Positions 40,821 to 49,999 of a DNA stretch of 64,000 nucleotides are shown here, one piece after another. The stretch covers positions 1 through 64,000 of the forward strand of contig NZ_JACCFG010000001.1 of the NCBI RefSeq assembly GCF_013416555.1. Reading direction: 5' to 3'. Made by a program: the position numbers and the translations under genes. Within the stretch, counting starts at the first letter, position 1. Each line of letters begins with the position of its first letter. The notes under the pieces are model-generated. The model saw only the letters and a list, made by a program, of their open reading frames with translations, did not search any database and was not told where the DNA came from. Source of the stretch: Sphingomonas sp. R-74633 (GTDB lineage: Bacteria > Pseudomonadota > Alphaproteobacteria > Sphingomonadales > Sphingomonadaceae).

Positions 40821-41930
40821 TCAGGCCGTAACCAGTTGGGTCGGCGGCAGCCGCTCCTCGAGCCCGCCGAGCAGGCCGACGACCGCGCGGCGCACCGGCT
40901 GCCAGAAGGCCGAGAGCAGCAGCAGCGCCGAACCGATCACCAGCGCGGTCAGTGCCGCGGCCAGCTCGACCGCGCCGGTCGCCTGGAACAGCGCGTACAT
41001 CGCCCACAGCACATAGATCAGGCTCGAGACGAGCAGCGCGCGGCGGTCGACCGCCAGCGCCACGAAGGCGAAGACGATGTAGAGCGCGATCACCACTGCG
41101 GCGATCGGGCCGGTAACCTCGCCGTCGAACACGCCGAGCATATGGAACACCGGATGCGCGATCAGCGGCGCCGCGGCGAGGTGGAGCCAGAACGCCACGT
41201 CCGAGCGGCGGGTGCGGCGCTCGAGGTCGCTCATGTCCCAGCGCATCGCGAAGAAGAACATCGCCACGCCCGCGACGAGCAGCATCTCGTTCACCCAGTC
41301 CTTGGCCTGCGGCACCAGCGCGAGCAGCACGCCCACGGCGGCACCGACGATGACCATTGCACCGGCGGCAACCGTGATCGGCACCATGAAGCGCTTCCAG
41401 TGGATCCAGGTCGCGATCGCGGTCAGCACGCCGACCGTCGCGGCCACGGCGCCGCCCAGCTGCTGGCGCTGCAGGTCGGTCGCGAGGTGCATCTGCTCCT
41501 CGATCCAGGGGATGTTCGCGGCGAAGATGCCCGACAGCGTCGCGGCCACGCCGCCGACAAAGCCGAGCATCAGCAGGATCGAGGGCAACGCCATGCGGCG
41601 CTTGGCAGTGAAATATTCGGCGAGCAGCCAGCTCGATGCGGCCACGGCGATGCCCCCGCCGATCATGTTGCCGCCCACTTCGCGCTCTTCCGGCCCGATG
41701 CCGATCGCCATCACGCCGAAATAGGCGCCAATGCGCCCCGCCGCGACGAGGATCAGCGCGGCGGCAATCGCCACGAAGATGTCGTTGAAGCCGGTGAGCA
41801 GCTTGAAATGCTCTTCGTCCACCGCCGGCGCCGATCGGCGCTCGGCGACATAGTTGCGCAGCGCATTCGCGGCGGCGGGGGAAAGCGCCCCCGCTTCCAC
41901 GGCACTGGCCAGATCGCTTTCGCTATACAT
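40821..41930 (-). CDS. Polytopic membrane protein with N-terminal cytoplasmic segment
   Basis: It is 369 aa. The first ~45 residues (MYSESDLASAVEAGALSPAA, NALRNYVAERRSAPAVDEEH) are soluble and resemble the N-terminus of DUF2157-like proteins. About ten hydrophobic segments follow, with conserved-looking turns such as NDIFVAIAAALILVAAGRIG and MRWDMSDLERRTRRSDVAFW. The function is unknown. A strong AGGAGGAG precedes the ATG at 41930. The upstream SDR gene ends in a REP-like hairpin, which may separate the two transcripts. Confidence 0.78.
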   Translation of the reverse strand: MYSESDLASAVEAGALSPAAANALRNYVAERRSAPAVDEEHFKLLTGFNDIFVAIAAALILVAAGRIGAYFGVMAIGIGPEEREVGGNMIGGGIAVAASSWLLAEYFTAKRRMALPSILLMLGFVGGVAATLSGIFAANIPWIEEQMHLATDLQRQQLGGAVAATVGVLTAIATWIHWKRFMVPITVAAGAMVIVGAAVGVLLALVPQAKDWVNEMLLVAGVAMFFFAMRWDMSDLERRTRRSDVAFWLHLAAAPLIAHPVFHMLGVFDGEVTGPIAAVVIALYIVFAFVALAVDRRALLVSSLIYVLWAMYALFQATGAVELAAALTALVIGSALLLLSAFWQPVRRAVVGLLGGLEERLPPTQLVTA

Positions 41931-42007
41931 GGCATTCTCCTCCTGTTGGGGGACGATATACCATGTGTGTGTTAGTGAGGCAATACGGTAAGGCGGGCGC
42001 CACAAAT

Positions 42008-42035
42008 CGTCATCCCGGCTTTCGCCGGGATGACG
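42008..42035. repeat. REP-like hairpin, type CGTCATCCC (single perfect stem)
   Basis: CGTCATCCCGGC and GCCGGGATGACG form a perfect 12-bp stem with a TTTC loop. It starts one base after the SDR stop codon in transcript direction. It shares its start with the element at 29441, and may double as a transcript terminator. Confidence 0.78.
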
Positions 42036-42036
42036 G

Positions 42037-42930
42037 CTATTCTTGCTGCAACCTGTTCAAAATCAGCATCGTCTGCTCGGCACCCGAACCGGGCACGATC
42101 TCGCCGGTCCGGTCGATGATCTGCGCCCATTGCGCCTGCACCGATTCAGGGGTGAGCGCCTCCAGCTTGGCGCCCTGGGTCAGCGTGACATAGGCGGCCT
42201 GGACCACGCCGCCGCCAGCGCCGACGATCTGGTTGGTCGGCGCGTCCTCGCTCACCAGGAACAGTGCGGCCGGCGCGACATTCTCGGGGGCGAAGACCTT
42301 GAAGGCCTCCTCGGGGAACAGGTCCTCGGTCATCCGTGTCCCCGCCACCGGCGCGATCGTGTTGACCTTGATCCCGTGCTTGGCGCCTTCGAGATAGAGC
42401 GTCTTGGTCAGCCCCGCGAGGCCGAGCTTGGCCGCGCCGTAATTCGCCTGGCCGAAATTGCCGAACAGCCCGGTGGAGCTGGCGGTCATCAGGATGCGGC
42501 CGTAATTCTGCGCGCGCATCGTCTCCCACACCGCCTTGGTGCAGTTCGCCGAGCCGATCAGATGGACGTCGACGACGAACTTGAAGTCCTCCGGCTCCAT
42601 CTTGGCGAAGCTCTTGTCGCGCAGCACGCCGGCATTGTTGATCAGGATGTCGATCCGGCCCCATTTGGCCTTCGCCGCCTCGACCATTGCGACCATATGG
42701 TCATAGTCGGTGACGCTGCCGCCATTCGAGATCGCCTCGCCGCCCAGCGCTTCGATCTCCTCGACCACCTTGAGCGCCGCATCCGAATGGCCGGTGCCGT
42801 CGCGCGCGCCGCCCAGGTCGTTGACCACGACCTTTGCCCCGCGCTTGGCCAGCTCGAGCGCATAGCCGCGGCCCAGCCCGCCGCCCGCACCGGTGACGAT
42901 GGCGACGCGGTCCTTGAAGTCGATGGTCAT
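42037..42930 (-). CDS. Short-chain dehydrogenase, (3R)-hydroxyacyl-CoA dehydrogenase-like
   Basis: It is 297 aa. The Rossmann motif is [10 protein letters not shown], followed by NDLGG, the NNAG motif in [14 protein letters not shown] and the catalytic S-Y-K in [19 protein letters not shown]. The sequence [20 protein letters not shown] is typical of the bacterial relatives of the dehydrogenase part of peroxisomal multifunctional enzyme 2. It probably oxidises a hydroxyacyl-CoA or a related alcohol. The start at 42930 is preceded by GGGAG that lies in the 3' arm of a hairpin. Confidence 0.88.
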   Translation of the reverse strand: MTIDFKDRVAIVTGAGGGLGRGYALELAKRGAKVVVNDLGGARDGTGHSDAALKVVEEIEALGGEAISNGGSVTDYDHMVAMVEAAKAKWGRIDILINNAGVLRDKSFAKMEPEDFKFVVDVHLIGSANCTKAVWETMRAQNYGRILMTASSTGLFGNFGQANYGAAKLGLAGLTKTLYLEGAKHGIKVNTIAPVAGTRMTEDLFPEEAFKVFAPENVAPAALFLVSEDAPTNQIVGAGGGVVQAAYVTLTQGAKLEALTPESVQAQWAQIIDRTGEIVPGSGAEQTMLILNRLQQE

Positions 42931-42935
42931 GAAAA

Positions 42936-42960
42936 GGCTCCCGGAATGATCGCGGGAGCC
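42936..42960 (-). promoter_or_regulatory. Hairpin with T-run overlapping the SDR ribosome site
   Basis: In transcript direction GGCTCCCG pairs with CGGGAGCC and is followed by TTTTC and then the SDR start codon. The 3' arm contains GGGAG, the only good Shine-Dalgarno sequence for that gene. The structure is thus both terminator-like for the upstream Pro-rich gene and able to hide the SDR ribosome site. Confidence 0.6.
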
Positions 42961-43005
42961 TAGCCAAGGAACCGGCGGACGCAAGCGCGCCCGCCGGCCA
43001 ATCCT

Positions 43006-43407
43006 TTACCGCGACTGGCGGCAATGATCCTTGATGGTCTTCGAGCAACGCGGATAGCTCTTCGGGTCCGAAGGCATCGGCGCTTCTGCGGCCGGCGGTG
43101 CGGGCGGTGCGGGCGGTGCCGGAGCGGCCGCGGGCGGAGCCGGCGGGGTAGGGGCCATAGCCGCATCCGGGGCAGCCGGGGTTTCTGGCGCAGCAGGCGG
43201 CGGGTTGGTCGCCGGGGTCGCCGGCATCGCGGGGTCGGCCGGCGTCGCGGGCTCGGCCGCGGGCGGCGCTGGCGGCGTGTCGACCGGCGGGGTCGGCGGT
43301 GCAGGCGGCGTCGGGGCCGGCGCGGTCTGCGGGGCCGTCTGCGGCACGTCCTGCGCAAAGGCGGTGCCGCCGAGCGCCAGGGCCGATGCGAGCAAGATGA
43401 ACTTCAT
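43006..43407 (-). CDS. Pro/Ala-rich secreted protein with C-terminal SYPxC-x7-CRQ motif
   Basis: It is 133 aa. The signal peptide is MKFILLASALALGGTAFA, cleavage before QD. About 85 residues of Pro/Ala-rich linker follow (TPPAPPTPPVDTPPAPPAAE and similar), then a short tail with two cysteines: KSYPRCSKTIKDHCRQSR. The tail matches that of the neighbouring secreted protein at 43516. A Pro-rich spacer before a small disulfide-bonded end suggests an envelope-spanning or wall-bound protein. No family was recognised. Confidence 0.78.
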   Translation of the reverse strand: MKFILLASALALGGTAFAQDVPQTAPQTAPAPTPPAPPTPPVDTPPAPPAAEPATPADPAMPATPATNPPPAAPETPAAPDAAMAPTPPAPPAAAPAPPAPPAPPAAEAPMPSDPKSYPRCSKTIKDHCRQSR

Positions 43408-43456
43408 GCGGTGCTTCCTCTCAAATTCGTCCCCCGCCCGCACCACTCGAAACGCG

Positions 43457-43486
43457 GTGCCGGGCGAAACGTTGCGCGCCCGGCAC
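43457..43486 (-). terminator. Hairpin between the two Pro-rich secreted genes
   Basis: GTGCCGGGCG at 43457-43466 pairs perfectly with CGCCCGGCAC at 43477-43486. In transcript direction it is followed by CGCGTTTC, a weak T-run. It lies 29 bp after the stop of the gene at 43516. Confidence 0.5.
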
Positions 43487-43515
43487 AGTCGGTCCCGAAA
43501 ACGGGGAGCTTCGGC

Positions 43516-43812
43516 TCAGCGCCCGCCGCGCTGGCGGCAGCCGTCGAACTGGCCGCGCTTGCAGATCGGGTAGCTGTCCTTCGGTGCCGGCGGCGGGAAG
43601 GCCTCGGTCGGCGTCTGGGTGCTCGGCACGAACACGACCTGGGTGCCCGGGGGCGGGGCGGTGCCGGTGCTGAACAGCGGACCGGAGGGCGCATAGCCGC
43701 CCAGCTTGGTGGCTTCGTTGTTGCTCGGCGCCTCGGCCTTCTGGGCGGAGGTCTGCGCATGGGCGGCGCCGGTGACGAGCGTCATCGCGGCTGCCAGGGC
43801 AAGGAGTTTCAT
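43516..43812 (-). CDS. Small secreted protein with C-terminal SYPxC-x7-CRQ motif
   Basis: It is 98 aa with a signal peptide MKLLALAAAMTLVTGAAHA, cleavage before QT. The mature part is rich in Pro, Thr and Ser and ends DSYPICKRGQFDGCRQRGGR. The spacing of the two cysteines (seven residues) and the flanking SYP and CRQ are shared with the gene just downstream (43006-43407), so the two are likely paralogues. A GGAG lies close upstream of the ATG. The function is unknown. Confidence 0.78.
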   Translation of the reverse strand: MKLLALAAAMTLVTGAAHAQTSAQKAEAPSNNEATKLGGYAPSGPLFSTGTAPPPGTQVVFVPSTQTPTEAFPPPAPKDSYPICKRGQFDGCRQRGGR

Positions 43813-43906
43813 GGGGTCGTCTCCTGGAACCGGGCGCATTTAGTACGCCCGGACCCAGCAACGCGAAGGGAAAGGGATGGTTTCGTTAAATCGGGTTCAC
43901 AAAGCT

Positions 43907-44014
43907 CCCCTCCCGCTTGCGGGAGGGGTTGGGGGAGGGGACGACATGCGAGAGGTAAGCGTGTCGCGCCACCCCTTCAGGCCCTCCCCTGGCCCCTCCC
44001 GCAAGCGGGAGGGG
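43907..44014. repeat. REP-like pair, type CCCCTCCCGC
   Basis: Two 22-bp self-palindromes, CCCCTCCCGCTTGCGGGAGG and its relative with AA in the centre, sit at 43907-43928 and 43993-44014. Their flanks, GGGGGAGGGG on one side and CCCTCCCCTGG on the other, are mirrored as well. The pair lies 10 bp downstream of phoB and probably acts as its terminator. Confidence 0.8.
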
Positions 44015-44023
44015 AATTAGACC

Positions 44024-44716
44024 TCAATTCCCCGCGTCGAGCGCATATCCTGCCGAGCGCACCGTCCGGATGATGTCCGGCCGGTTGCCATGGTTGATCG
44101 CCTTGCGCAGGCGGCGGATATGGACGTCCACCGTGCGGCTCTCGATGTCGCTGTCATGCCCCCATACCGCGTCGAGCAGCCGCTCGCGCGAGAACACCCA
44201 GCCCGGATGCTCGAGGAAATGTTTTAAGAGCCGGAACTCGGTCGGCCCGAGCTGGACGATCTCGCCGCCGCGGCGGACCTTGTGGCCCACCGTGTCCATC
44301 TCGATGTCCGAATAGATCAGCGCTTCGCCTGCCAATGCCGGGCGCACGCGGCGCAACACTGCGCCGACCCGGGCGACCAGCTCGCGCGGGGAGAAAGGCT
44401 TGGTGACATAATCGTCCGCGCCGGTCTCGAGCCCGCGTACCCGGTCCTCTTCCTCGCCGCGCGCGGTGAGCATGATGATCGGCACGTTCGCGGTCTCGGG
44501 CATGCGGCGCAGGCGCCGGCAGACCTCGATGCCGCTCAGCCCCTCGACCATCCAGTCGAGCAGCACGATGTCGGGCGTTGCCTCCTTGGCGAGGAGCAGG
44601 GCTTCCTCGCCGTCCGGAGTGTGCTTCACTTCATAGTCTTCGCGCTTGAAGTGATAGGCGACGAGCTCCGCGATCGCGGCGTCGTCTTCGACGAGAAGCA
44701 TTTTCACGCGGGCCAT
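44024..44716 (-). CDS. phoB: Phosphate regulon response regulator PhoB
   Basis: It is 230 aa. The receiver domain has the acidic pocket (VEDD), the phospho-acceptor aspartate in DIVLLDWMVEG and the lysine in VTKPFSPRELVARV. The winged-helix OmpR/PhoB output domain has GPTEFRLLKHFLEHPGWVFS and RTVDVHIRRLRKAI. PhoR phosphorylates it under phosphate limitation. It is the last gene of the phoR-pst-phoU-phoB order and lies 17 bp after phoU. Confidence 0.96.
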   Translation of the reverse strand: MARVKMLLVEDDAAIAELVAYHFKREDYEVKHTPDGEEALLLAKEATPDIVLLDWMVEGLSGIEVCRRLRRMPETANVPIIMLTARGEEEDRVRGLETGADDYVTKPFSPRELVARVGAVLRRVRPALAGEALIYSDIEMDTVGHKVRRGGEIVQLGPTEFRLLKHFLEHPGWVFSRERLLDAVWGHDSDIESRTVDVHIRRLRKAINHGNRPDIIRTVRSAGYALDAGN

Positions 44717-44733
44717 ATTCTTCCCCAATTCGC

Positions 44734-45435
44734 TCAGTTCGTCTCGGCTTCGCCGGTCTCGCGCTCGGCCATGTAATCGCCTGTCGCCGCGAAATAGACC
44801 ATCTCGGCCACGTTGGTGGCGTGATCGCCAATCCTCTCCAGGTTCTTGGCGACGAACAGCAGGTGCGCGACCTGGCTGATCGTCTTCGAATTCTCGACCA
44901 TGTAGGTCACCAGGGTACGGAAGATCGAATCGTAGAAATCGTCGAGCGCATTGTCGCGCGCGCAGATTCGCACCGCCGCTTGCGGGTCGCGCGCCGAATA
45001 GGCGTCGAGCACGTCGTGCACCATGTCGGCGGCGAGCTGGCCCATCGCCGGCAGGATCGAGACGACTTCGATCCGCTCCTCGCCCTCGGCATGGATCAGC
45101 GGCACGCGCTTGGCGATGTTCTTGGCGTAATCGCCGATCCGCTCGATCACCGCGGCGATCTTGAGCGCGGCGATCACTTCGCGCAGATCGTCCGCCATCG
45201 GCGCGCGCAGCGCGATGACGCGGACGACGAGCTTTTCCAGCTCGGCCTCGATCGCGTCGATCTGCTTGTCCTTCAGGCGCACTTCGTTGGCGAGCTCGGC
45301 ATCGCCGCGCTGGAGCGCCAGCATCGCGTCCTCGATCGCCTGCTCGGCCAGCCCACCCATCTGCGAGATCAGCGCGCGCAGCTGGCCAATGTCCTGGTCG
45401 AACGCCTTGACGGTATGTTCCTGGCTGCCTGTCAT
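44734..45435 (-). CDS. phoU: Phosphate signalling protein PhoU
   Basis: It is 233 aa, all-helical, with the duplicated PhoU core; the characteristic E-R-I-G-D-x-A/(K)-N motifs occur twice, as VIERIGDYAKNIA and LERIGDHATNVAEM. These acidic clusters bind metal. PhoU restrains PhoR and the Pst transporter when phosphate is plentiful. It starts at the ATG 45435, 8 bp after pstB. Confidence 0.96.
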   Translation of the reverse strand: MTGSQEHTVKAFDQDIGQLRALISQMGGLAEQAIEDAMLALQRGDAELANEVRLKDKQIDAIEAELEKLVVRVIALRAPMADDLREVIAALKIAAVIERIGDYAKNIAKRVPLIHAEGEERIEVVSILPAMGQLAADMVHDVLDAYSARDPQAAVRICARDNALDDFYDSIFRTLVTYMVENSKTISQVAHLLFVAKNLERIGDHATNVAEMVYFAATGDYMAERETGEAETN

Positions 45436-45443
45436 GCCTGCTC

Positions 45444-46229
45444 CTAGCCGTACCGGCCGGTGATATAGTCCTTCGTGCGCTCTTGCCTGGGCGCGGTGAA
45501 GATGTTGTCGGTGTCGCCATATTCGACCAGCTGGCCGAGATGGAAGAAGGCGGTCTTCTGGCTGACGCGCGCCGCCTGCTGCATGTTGTGCGTGACGATC
45601 ACGATCGCATAGCGCCCGCGCAGCTCGTGGATCAGCTCCTCGATCTTGGCGGTGGCGATCGGATCGAGCGCCGAGCAGGGCTCGTCCATCAGGATCACTT
45701 CGGGATCGACGGCGATCGCGCGGGCGATGCAGAGACGCTGCTGCTGGCCGCCCGAAAGTGCGGTACCGCTGTCGCTCAGCCGGTCCTTCACTTCGTCCCA
45801 CAGGCCGGCGCGGCGCAGCGATTGCTCGACGATCCCGTCCATCGCACTCTTCGAGGAAGCGAGGCCGTGGATGCGCGGGCCGTAGGCGACATTCTCGTAG
45901 ATCGATTTGGGGAACGGGTTCGGCTTCTGGAACACCATGCCCACGCGCGCGCGCAGCTGGACCACGTCCATCGCCGACGAGTAGATGTCCTCGCCGTCCA
46001 GCGTGATGTCGCCGGTCACCCGCGCGGTCGGGATGGTGTCGTTCATCCGGTTGAGCGTGCGCAGGAAGGTCGATTTGCCGCAGCCCGACGGGCCGATGAA
46101 TGCCGTGACATTCTCCATGTCGACATCGATCGAGACGTCGCGGATCGCCTGCTTGTCGCCGTACGAGACGCTGACGCCCCGCGCCGACATCTTGTGCGCA
46201 GAGACGGGGAGGGGGGCAGCGTCGGTCAT
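45444..46229 (-). CDS. pstB: Phosphate ABC transporter ATP-binding protein
   Basis: It is 261 aa with Walker [11 protein letters not shown]-loop [16 protein letters not shown], the ABC signature [16 protein letters not shown], Walker [14 protein letters not shown] and the switch histidine IVTHNM. The phosphate-specific features NPFP and PCSALDP mark it as PstB. It overlaps pstA by one base. Confidence 0.97.
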   Translation of the reverse strand: MTDAAPLPVSAHKMSARGVSVSYGDKQAIRDVSIDVDMENVTAFIGPSGCGKSTFLRTLNRMNDTIPTARVTGDITLDGEDIYSSAMDVVQLRARVGMVFQKPNPFPKSIYENVAYGPRIHGLASSKSAMDGIVEQSLRRAGLWDEVKDRLSDSGTALSGGQQQRLCIARAIAVDPEVILMDEPCSALDPIATAKIEELIHELRGRYAIVIVTHNMQQAARVSQKTAFFHLGQLVEYGDTDNIFTAPRQERTKDYITGRYG

Positions 46230-47524
46230 TACCAGCGGGTCTCGAACTTGTTGCGAAGATAGATGGCGAGCCCGTTCATGGCGAGCAGGAACACCAGCAG
46301 CACGAGGATCGCGGCGCTGGTCTTCTCGACGAAGCCGCGGCTGACTTCGTCGGACCACAGGAAGATCTGGACCGGCAGCACCGTGGCGGGGTCGGTCAGG
46401 CCGCCCGGCGGCGTCACGATGAAGGCGCGCATGCCGATCAGCAGCAGCGGCGCGGTCTCGCCCAGTGCACGCGCCATGCCGATGATCGTGCCGGTCAGGA
46501 TGCCCGGCATGGCGAGCGGCAGCACATGGTGGAACACCACCTGGATCCGGCTCGCGCCGATGCCCAGCGCGGCGTCGCGGATCGAGGGCGGCACGCCCTT
46601 GATCGCGTTGCGGCTGGCGATGACGATGACCGGCATGATCATCAGCGCCAGCGTCACGCCGCCGACCAGCGCCGCCGAGCGCGGCAGCAGCGGCCCGACG
46701 CGCATCCCGAACAGGCTCCACGAGCCGAGGAACACCGCGAGCCCGAGCAGGCCGAAGATGATCGAGGGCACAGCTGCCAGATTGTTGATCGAAACCTCGA
46801 TCAGGTCGGTCCAGCGGTTCTTCGGGGCATATTCCTCGAGATAGATCGCCGAGAGCACGCCCACCGGGAAGGCGATCAGGAAGGTCACCGCCATGGTCAG
46901 CAGCGAGCCCTTGAGCGCACCCCAGATGCCCACCGCCACCGGATCGGTCGAATCCGATTCGTGGAAGAAGGCAGTGTTGAACCCGGTGTGCAGCTTGCCC
47001 GCATCGCCCAGCTTGCGGGCGAGCGGCGCGGCGGCGGTGTCGTTGCCGCGCAGCCCCTGCTCGATCTGGGTCGATGCCGGCACCCACAGCGTCGTACGGC
47101 GGCCGAGCAGCGAGGGATCGGCCTTCAGCGCGTTGCGCACCTTGAGCCAGGCCGCGTCGGACAGCAGAGGCACGCCCTGCGGGCCATAGGCGGCGAGTGC
47201 GGCATTGGAGACCTTGTCCTCCAGCTCGGCGCCCGCCAGCGCGAGGTCGGCGCCCGGCGTCGAGAGTTGCGCCGGGTCGATCTTCATCGCCATCGCCGGG
47301 AAATCGAGCGGCAGCGCGATCTCGGTGCGGGTGAAGCCGCGCCAGCCATTGGTCACCATGGTGAACAGCAGGAAGGCGAGGAACGCGGCGGACAGGATCA
47401 CCGCCATCATCCCGAACAGCTTGAAGCGCCGCTCGCGCGCATAGCGGCGGCGGATGCGCTTCTGCATCGCCGCGGTCTTCCAGTCGGTCGGCGCGCGCAC
47501 GGCCTCGGGAGCGGGCTTATTCAT
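46229..47524 (-). CDS. pstA: Phosphate ABC transporter permease PstA (with long N-terminal insertion)
   Basis: It is 431 aa, longer than the ~290 aa of E. coli PstA because of an N-terminal periplasmic DUF3333-like region (about residues 60-190) between the first membrane segment and the permease core. The core has the typical [40 protein letters not shown] and the EAA-like loop [20 protein letters not shown]. It overlaps pstC by 8 bp. Confidence 0.94.
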   Translation of the reverse strand: MNKPAPEAVRAPTDWKTAAMQKRIRRRYARERRFKLFGMMAVILSAAFLAFLLFTMVTNGWRGFTRTEIALPLDFPAMAMKIDPAQLSTPGADLALAGAELEDKVSNAALAAYGPQGVPLLSDAAWLKVRNALKADPSLLGRRTTLWVPASTQIEQGLRGNDTAAAPLARKLGDAGKLHTGFNTAFFHESDSTDPVAVGIWGALKGSLLTMAVTFLIAFPVGVLSAIYLEEYAPKNRWTDLIEVSINNLAAVPSIIFGLLGLAVFLGSWSLFGMRVGPLLPRSAALVGGVTLALMIMPVIVIASRNAIKGVPPSIRDAALGIGASRIQVVFHHVLPLAMPGILTGTIIGMARALGETAPLLLIGMRAFIVTPPGGLTDPATVLPVQIFLWSDEVSRGFVEKTSAAILVLLVFLLAMNGLAIYLRNKFETRW

Positions 47525-48896
47525 AGGCCTCCCGGTATTTCTTCACGACGCGCAGCGCGACGATGTTGAGCAGCAGCGTGATCACGAACAGCGTGAGGCC
47601 AAGCGCGAAGGCCGCGAGCGTCTTCGGGCTGTCGAACTCAGCCTCGCCGGTCAGCAGGTCGACGATCTGCTTGGTCACCGTCGTGGCGCTCTCGAAGGGG
47701 TTGAGCGTGATATTGGCGGCGCCGCTGGCGGCCATCACCACGATCATCGTCTCGCCGATCGCGCGACTGACGGCGAGCAGTACGCCCGCCACCACGCCGG
47801 GAAGCGCGGCGGGCAGCAGCACCCGCGAGATCGTCTCGCTGTGCGTCGCGCCCATCGCCAGGCTGCCGTCGCGCATCGCGGTGGGCACCGCGGCGATCGA
47901 ATCGTCCGCCATCGAGGAGACGAACGGGATGATCATCACCCCCATCACCAGCCCCGCCGCCAGCGCGCTTTCGGACGAAGCGAAGGGCATGCCGAGCATC
48001 ACCGCGAAGTCGCGCACCGCCGGCGCCACGGTCAGCGCGGCGAAATAGCCGTAAACCACCGTGGGCACGCCCGCGAGCATCTCGAGCGTCGGCTTCATCC
48101 AGGCGCGCACGCGGGGCGCGGCGTACTGGGTCAGGTAGATCGCGCTCATCAGGCCGAACGGGATGGCGACCAGCATCGCGATCACCGCGCCGATGAAGAA
48201 GGTGCCCCAGAACAACGGCACGGCACCCAGCGACTTGCCGGGATGCGCCGTGTCGATGACCTGCGGGCTCCAGTGCGTGCCGAACAGGAAGTCGGTCAGC
48301 GGCACCTGTTCGAAGAAGCGCAGCGATTCCCACAGCAGCGACAGGAAGATGCCCAACGTCGTCAGGATCGCGATCAGCGAGGCGACGAGCAGCATCGTCA
48401 TCACGATCCGCTCGACCTGGCTGCGCGCCTTGAGCTGCGCGCGCACCCGCGACCAGGCGAACAGGCCAAAGGCGAAGGCAAGCAGGATCGCGATCGTGCC
48501 GCCCATCCAGTTGTAGCGAGTCTCGGCCGCACGGGTCGGGGCGGCGAGCTGCTGGGCGACCGGATCGAAGGCGCGGGCATCCTGCGGATTCTCCGCCACG
48601 CGCTTGGCCTCGGCGAGCAGCGCGTCGCGCTCGAACTCGAATTGCGGCAGCTGTGCCGCGGCCGGATGCTCGAGCACTGCGCTGCGCACCAGCCCCGGCG
48701 AGAGCGAGGCCCAGATCGCGACGAACAGCAGTGCCGGCAGCACTGCCCAGGTTGCGACATACCAGCCATGCTGCGAGGGCAGCGAATGGAGCCGCTTCGC
48801 CCCGCCGCGATCGATCCGCAGCGCGCGCGCGCGGCCGGTCAGCCAGCCGATCAGGCCAAGCCCGGCGATCAGGAAGAGCAGCGCCAGCGGGTTCAT
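47517..48896 (-). CDS. pstC: Phosphate ABC transporter permease PstC (long form)
   Basis: It is 459 aa. An N-terminal extension of about 150 residues with two membrane segments and a periplasmic loop precedes the permease core, as in other alphaproteobacterial long-form PstC proteins. Core phrases are LVAIPFGLMSAIYLTQYAAP, LAGVPTVVYGYFAALTVAP and the EAA loop SLAMGATHSETISRVLLPAA. The start codon overlaps the pstS stop (TGATG). Confidence 0.94.
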   Translation of the reverse strand: MNPLALLFLIAGLGLIGWLTGRARALRIDRGGAKRLHSLPSQHGWYVATWAVLPALLFVAIWASLSPGLVRSAVLEHPAAAQLPQFEFERDALLAEAKRVAENPQDARAFDPVAQQLAAPTRAAETRYNWMGGTIAILLAFAFGLFAWSRVRAQLKARSQVERIVMTMLLVASLIAILTTLGIFLSLLWESLRFFEQVPLTDFLFGTHWSPQVIDTAHPGKSLGAVPLFWGTFFIGAVIAMLVAIPFGLMSAIYLTQYAAPRVRAWMKPTLEMLAGVPTVVYGYFAALTVAPAVRDFAVMLGMPFASSESALAAGLVMGVMIIPFVSSMADDSIAAVPTAMRDGSLAMGATHSETISRVLLPAALPGVVAGVLLAVSRAIGETMIVVMAASGAANITLNPFESATTVTKQIVDLLTGEAEFDSPKTLAAFALGLTLFVITLLLNIVALRVVKKYREAYE

Positions 48897-49966
48897 CAGT
48901 GCAGCCCGGCCGGATCGAGCGCAGTGCGCTGCTTGAGGATCTCCAGCGAATGTGCGCGCACCGCGTCGGGCGCCGCGATCAGCCCGCGCCGGCTCAGCTT
49001 GCCGCCCGGGTTCCACATCGTGGCATACAGCGCCAGGAAGTCGTTCAGCCCCGGCACCGCGCGCAGATGGCGCTTCTTCACATAGAGGAACAGCGGCCGC
49101 GCGCCCGGATAGGCGCCGCTGGCGATCGTCGCATAGCTCGGCGCCACGCCCTCGATCGGCACGCCGTGCAGCCGGTCGGCATTCTCCTCGAGATAGGAAT
49201 AGCCGAACACGCCGATCGCATTGGGGTTCTGCGCCAGGCCCTGGACGATCAAATTATCGTTCTCGCCCTTGTCGATATAGGGCCCGTCGTCGCGGATGCG
49301 CTTGCAGCGATTGTCATAGGGGCTGGTGTCCTTCGCCGCCTTCATCGCATGCGCGGCCGGATCGGCCTCGGCGCAGCCCGGCTCGAGCACGAGCTCGACC
49401 AGCGCGTCACGCGTGCCGCTGGTCGAGGGGGGCCCCATCACCTGGATCGGGATCGCGGGCAGGCTCGGGTTCACGTCGCGCCAGGTCCGCGCCGGATTGC
49501 TGTCCTTGCCGAACGGATGCGCGGCCAGCGCCAGATAGACGTCCTTCTTGGTCAGCGTCAGCTTCGGGCCGTTATTGGCCTCGGCCAGCGCGACGCCGTC
49601 GATGCCGATCTGCACTTCCATGATCTCGCCGACCTGGTTGCGCTGGCACTCGGCATATTCGCTCTTCTTGATCCGCCGCGATGCGTTGGCGATGTCGGGG
49701 AATTGCCAGCCCACGCCCTCGCAGAAGCGCTTCAGCCCCGCCCCGGTGCCGATCGATTCGACCACCGGCGCGCGGTGCCCGCTGCCCTGGTTGACGAAGG
49801 CTTCGGCCACGGCGGTGGTGAAGGGATAGACCGTCGACGAGCCGACCACGCGGATCTCCCGCGCGCTGTTGCCGTTGCAGGCAGTCAGCGTCAGCGCGGT
49901 CGCCACGAGTGCAAGCCTGCCGAAAATGGTCACGTCTCCCGGGAACCGGCATTGGGCGAGAATCAC
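48896..49966 (-). CDS. pstS: Phosphate ABC transporter substrate-binding protein
   Basis: It is a PstS-like protein of up to 356 aa with a lipobox (TALTLTACNG), so membrane-anchored on the periplasmic side. Phosphate-binding segments are visible: VVGSSTVYPFTTAVAEAF, ESIGTGAGLKRFCEG and PPSTSGTRDALVEL. Two GTG codons can start it: 49966, or 49933 which places the signal peptide at the very N-terminus with GGGAG close by. The latter looks more like a signal peptide; I kept the longer form. It follows phoR by about 33 bp. Confidence 0.93.
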   Translation of the reverse strand: MILAQCRFPGDVTIFGRLALVATALTLTACNGNSAREIRVVGSSTVYPFTTAVAEAFVNQGSGHRAPVVESIGTGAGLKRFCEGVGWQFPDIANASRRIKKSEYAECQRNQVGEIMEVQIGIDGVALAEANNGPKLTLTKKDVYLALAAHPFGKDSNPARTWRDVNPSLPAIPIQVMGPPSTSGTRDALVELVLEPGCAEADPAAHAMKAAKDTSPYDNRCKRIRDDGPYIDKGENDNLIVQGLAQNPNAIGVFGYSYLEENADRLHGVPIEGVAPSYATIASGAYPGARPLFLYVKKRHLRAVPGLNDFLALYATMWNPGGKLSRRGLIAAPDAVRAHSLEILKQRTALDPAGLH

Positions 49967-49999
49967 CCTGCGGCTCGGCCCGGCTCTGTTTCAGTACGG

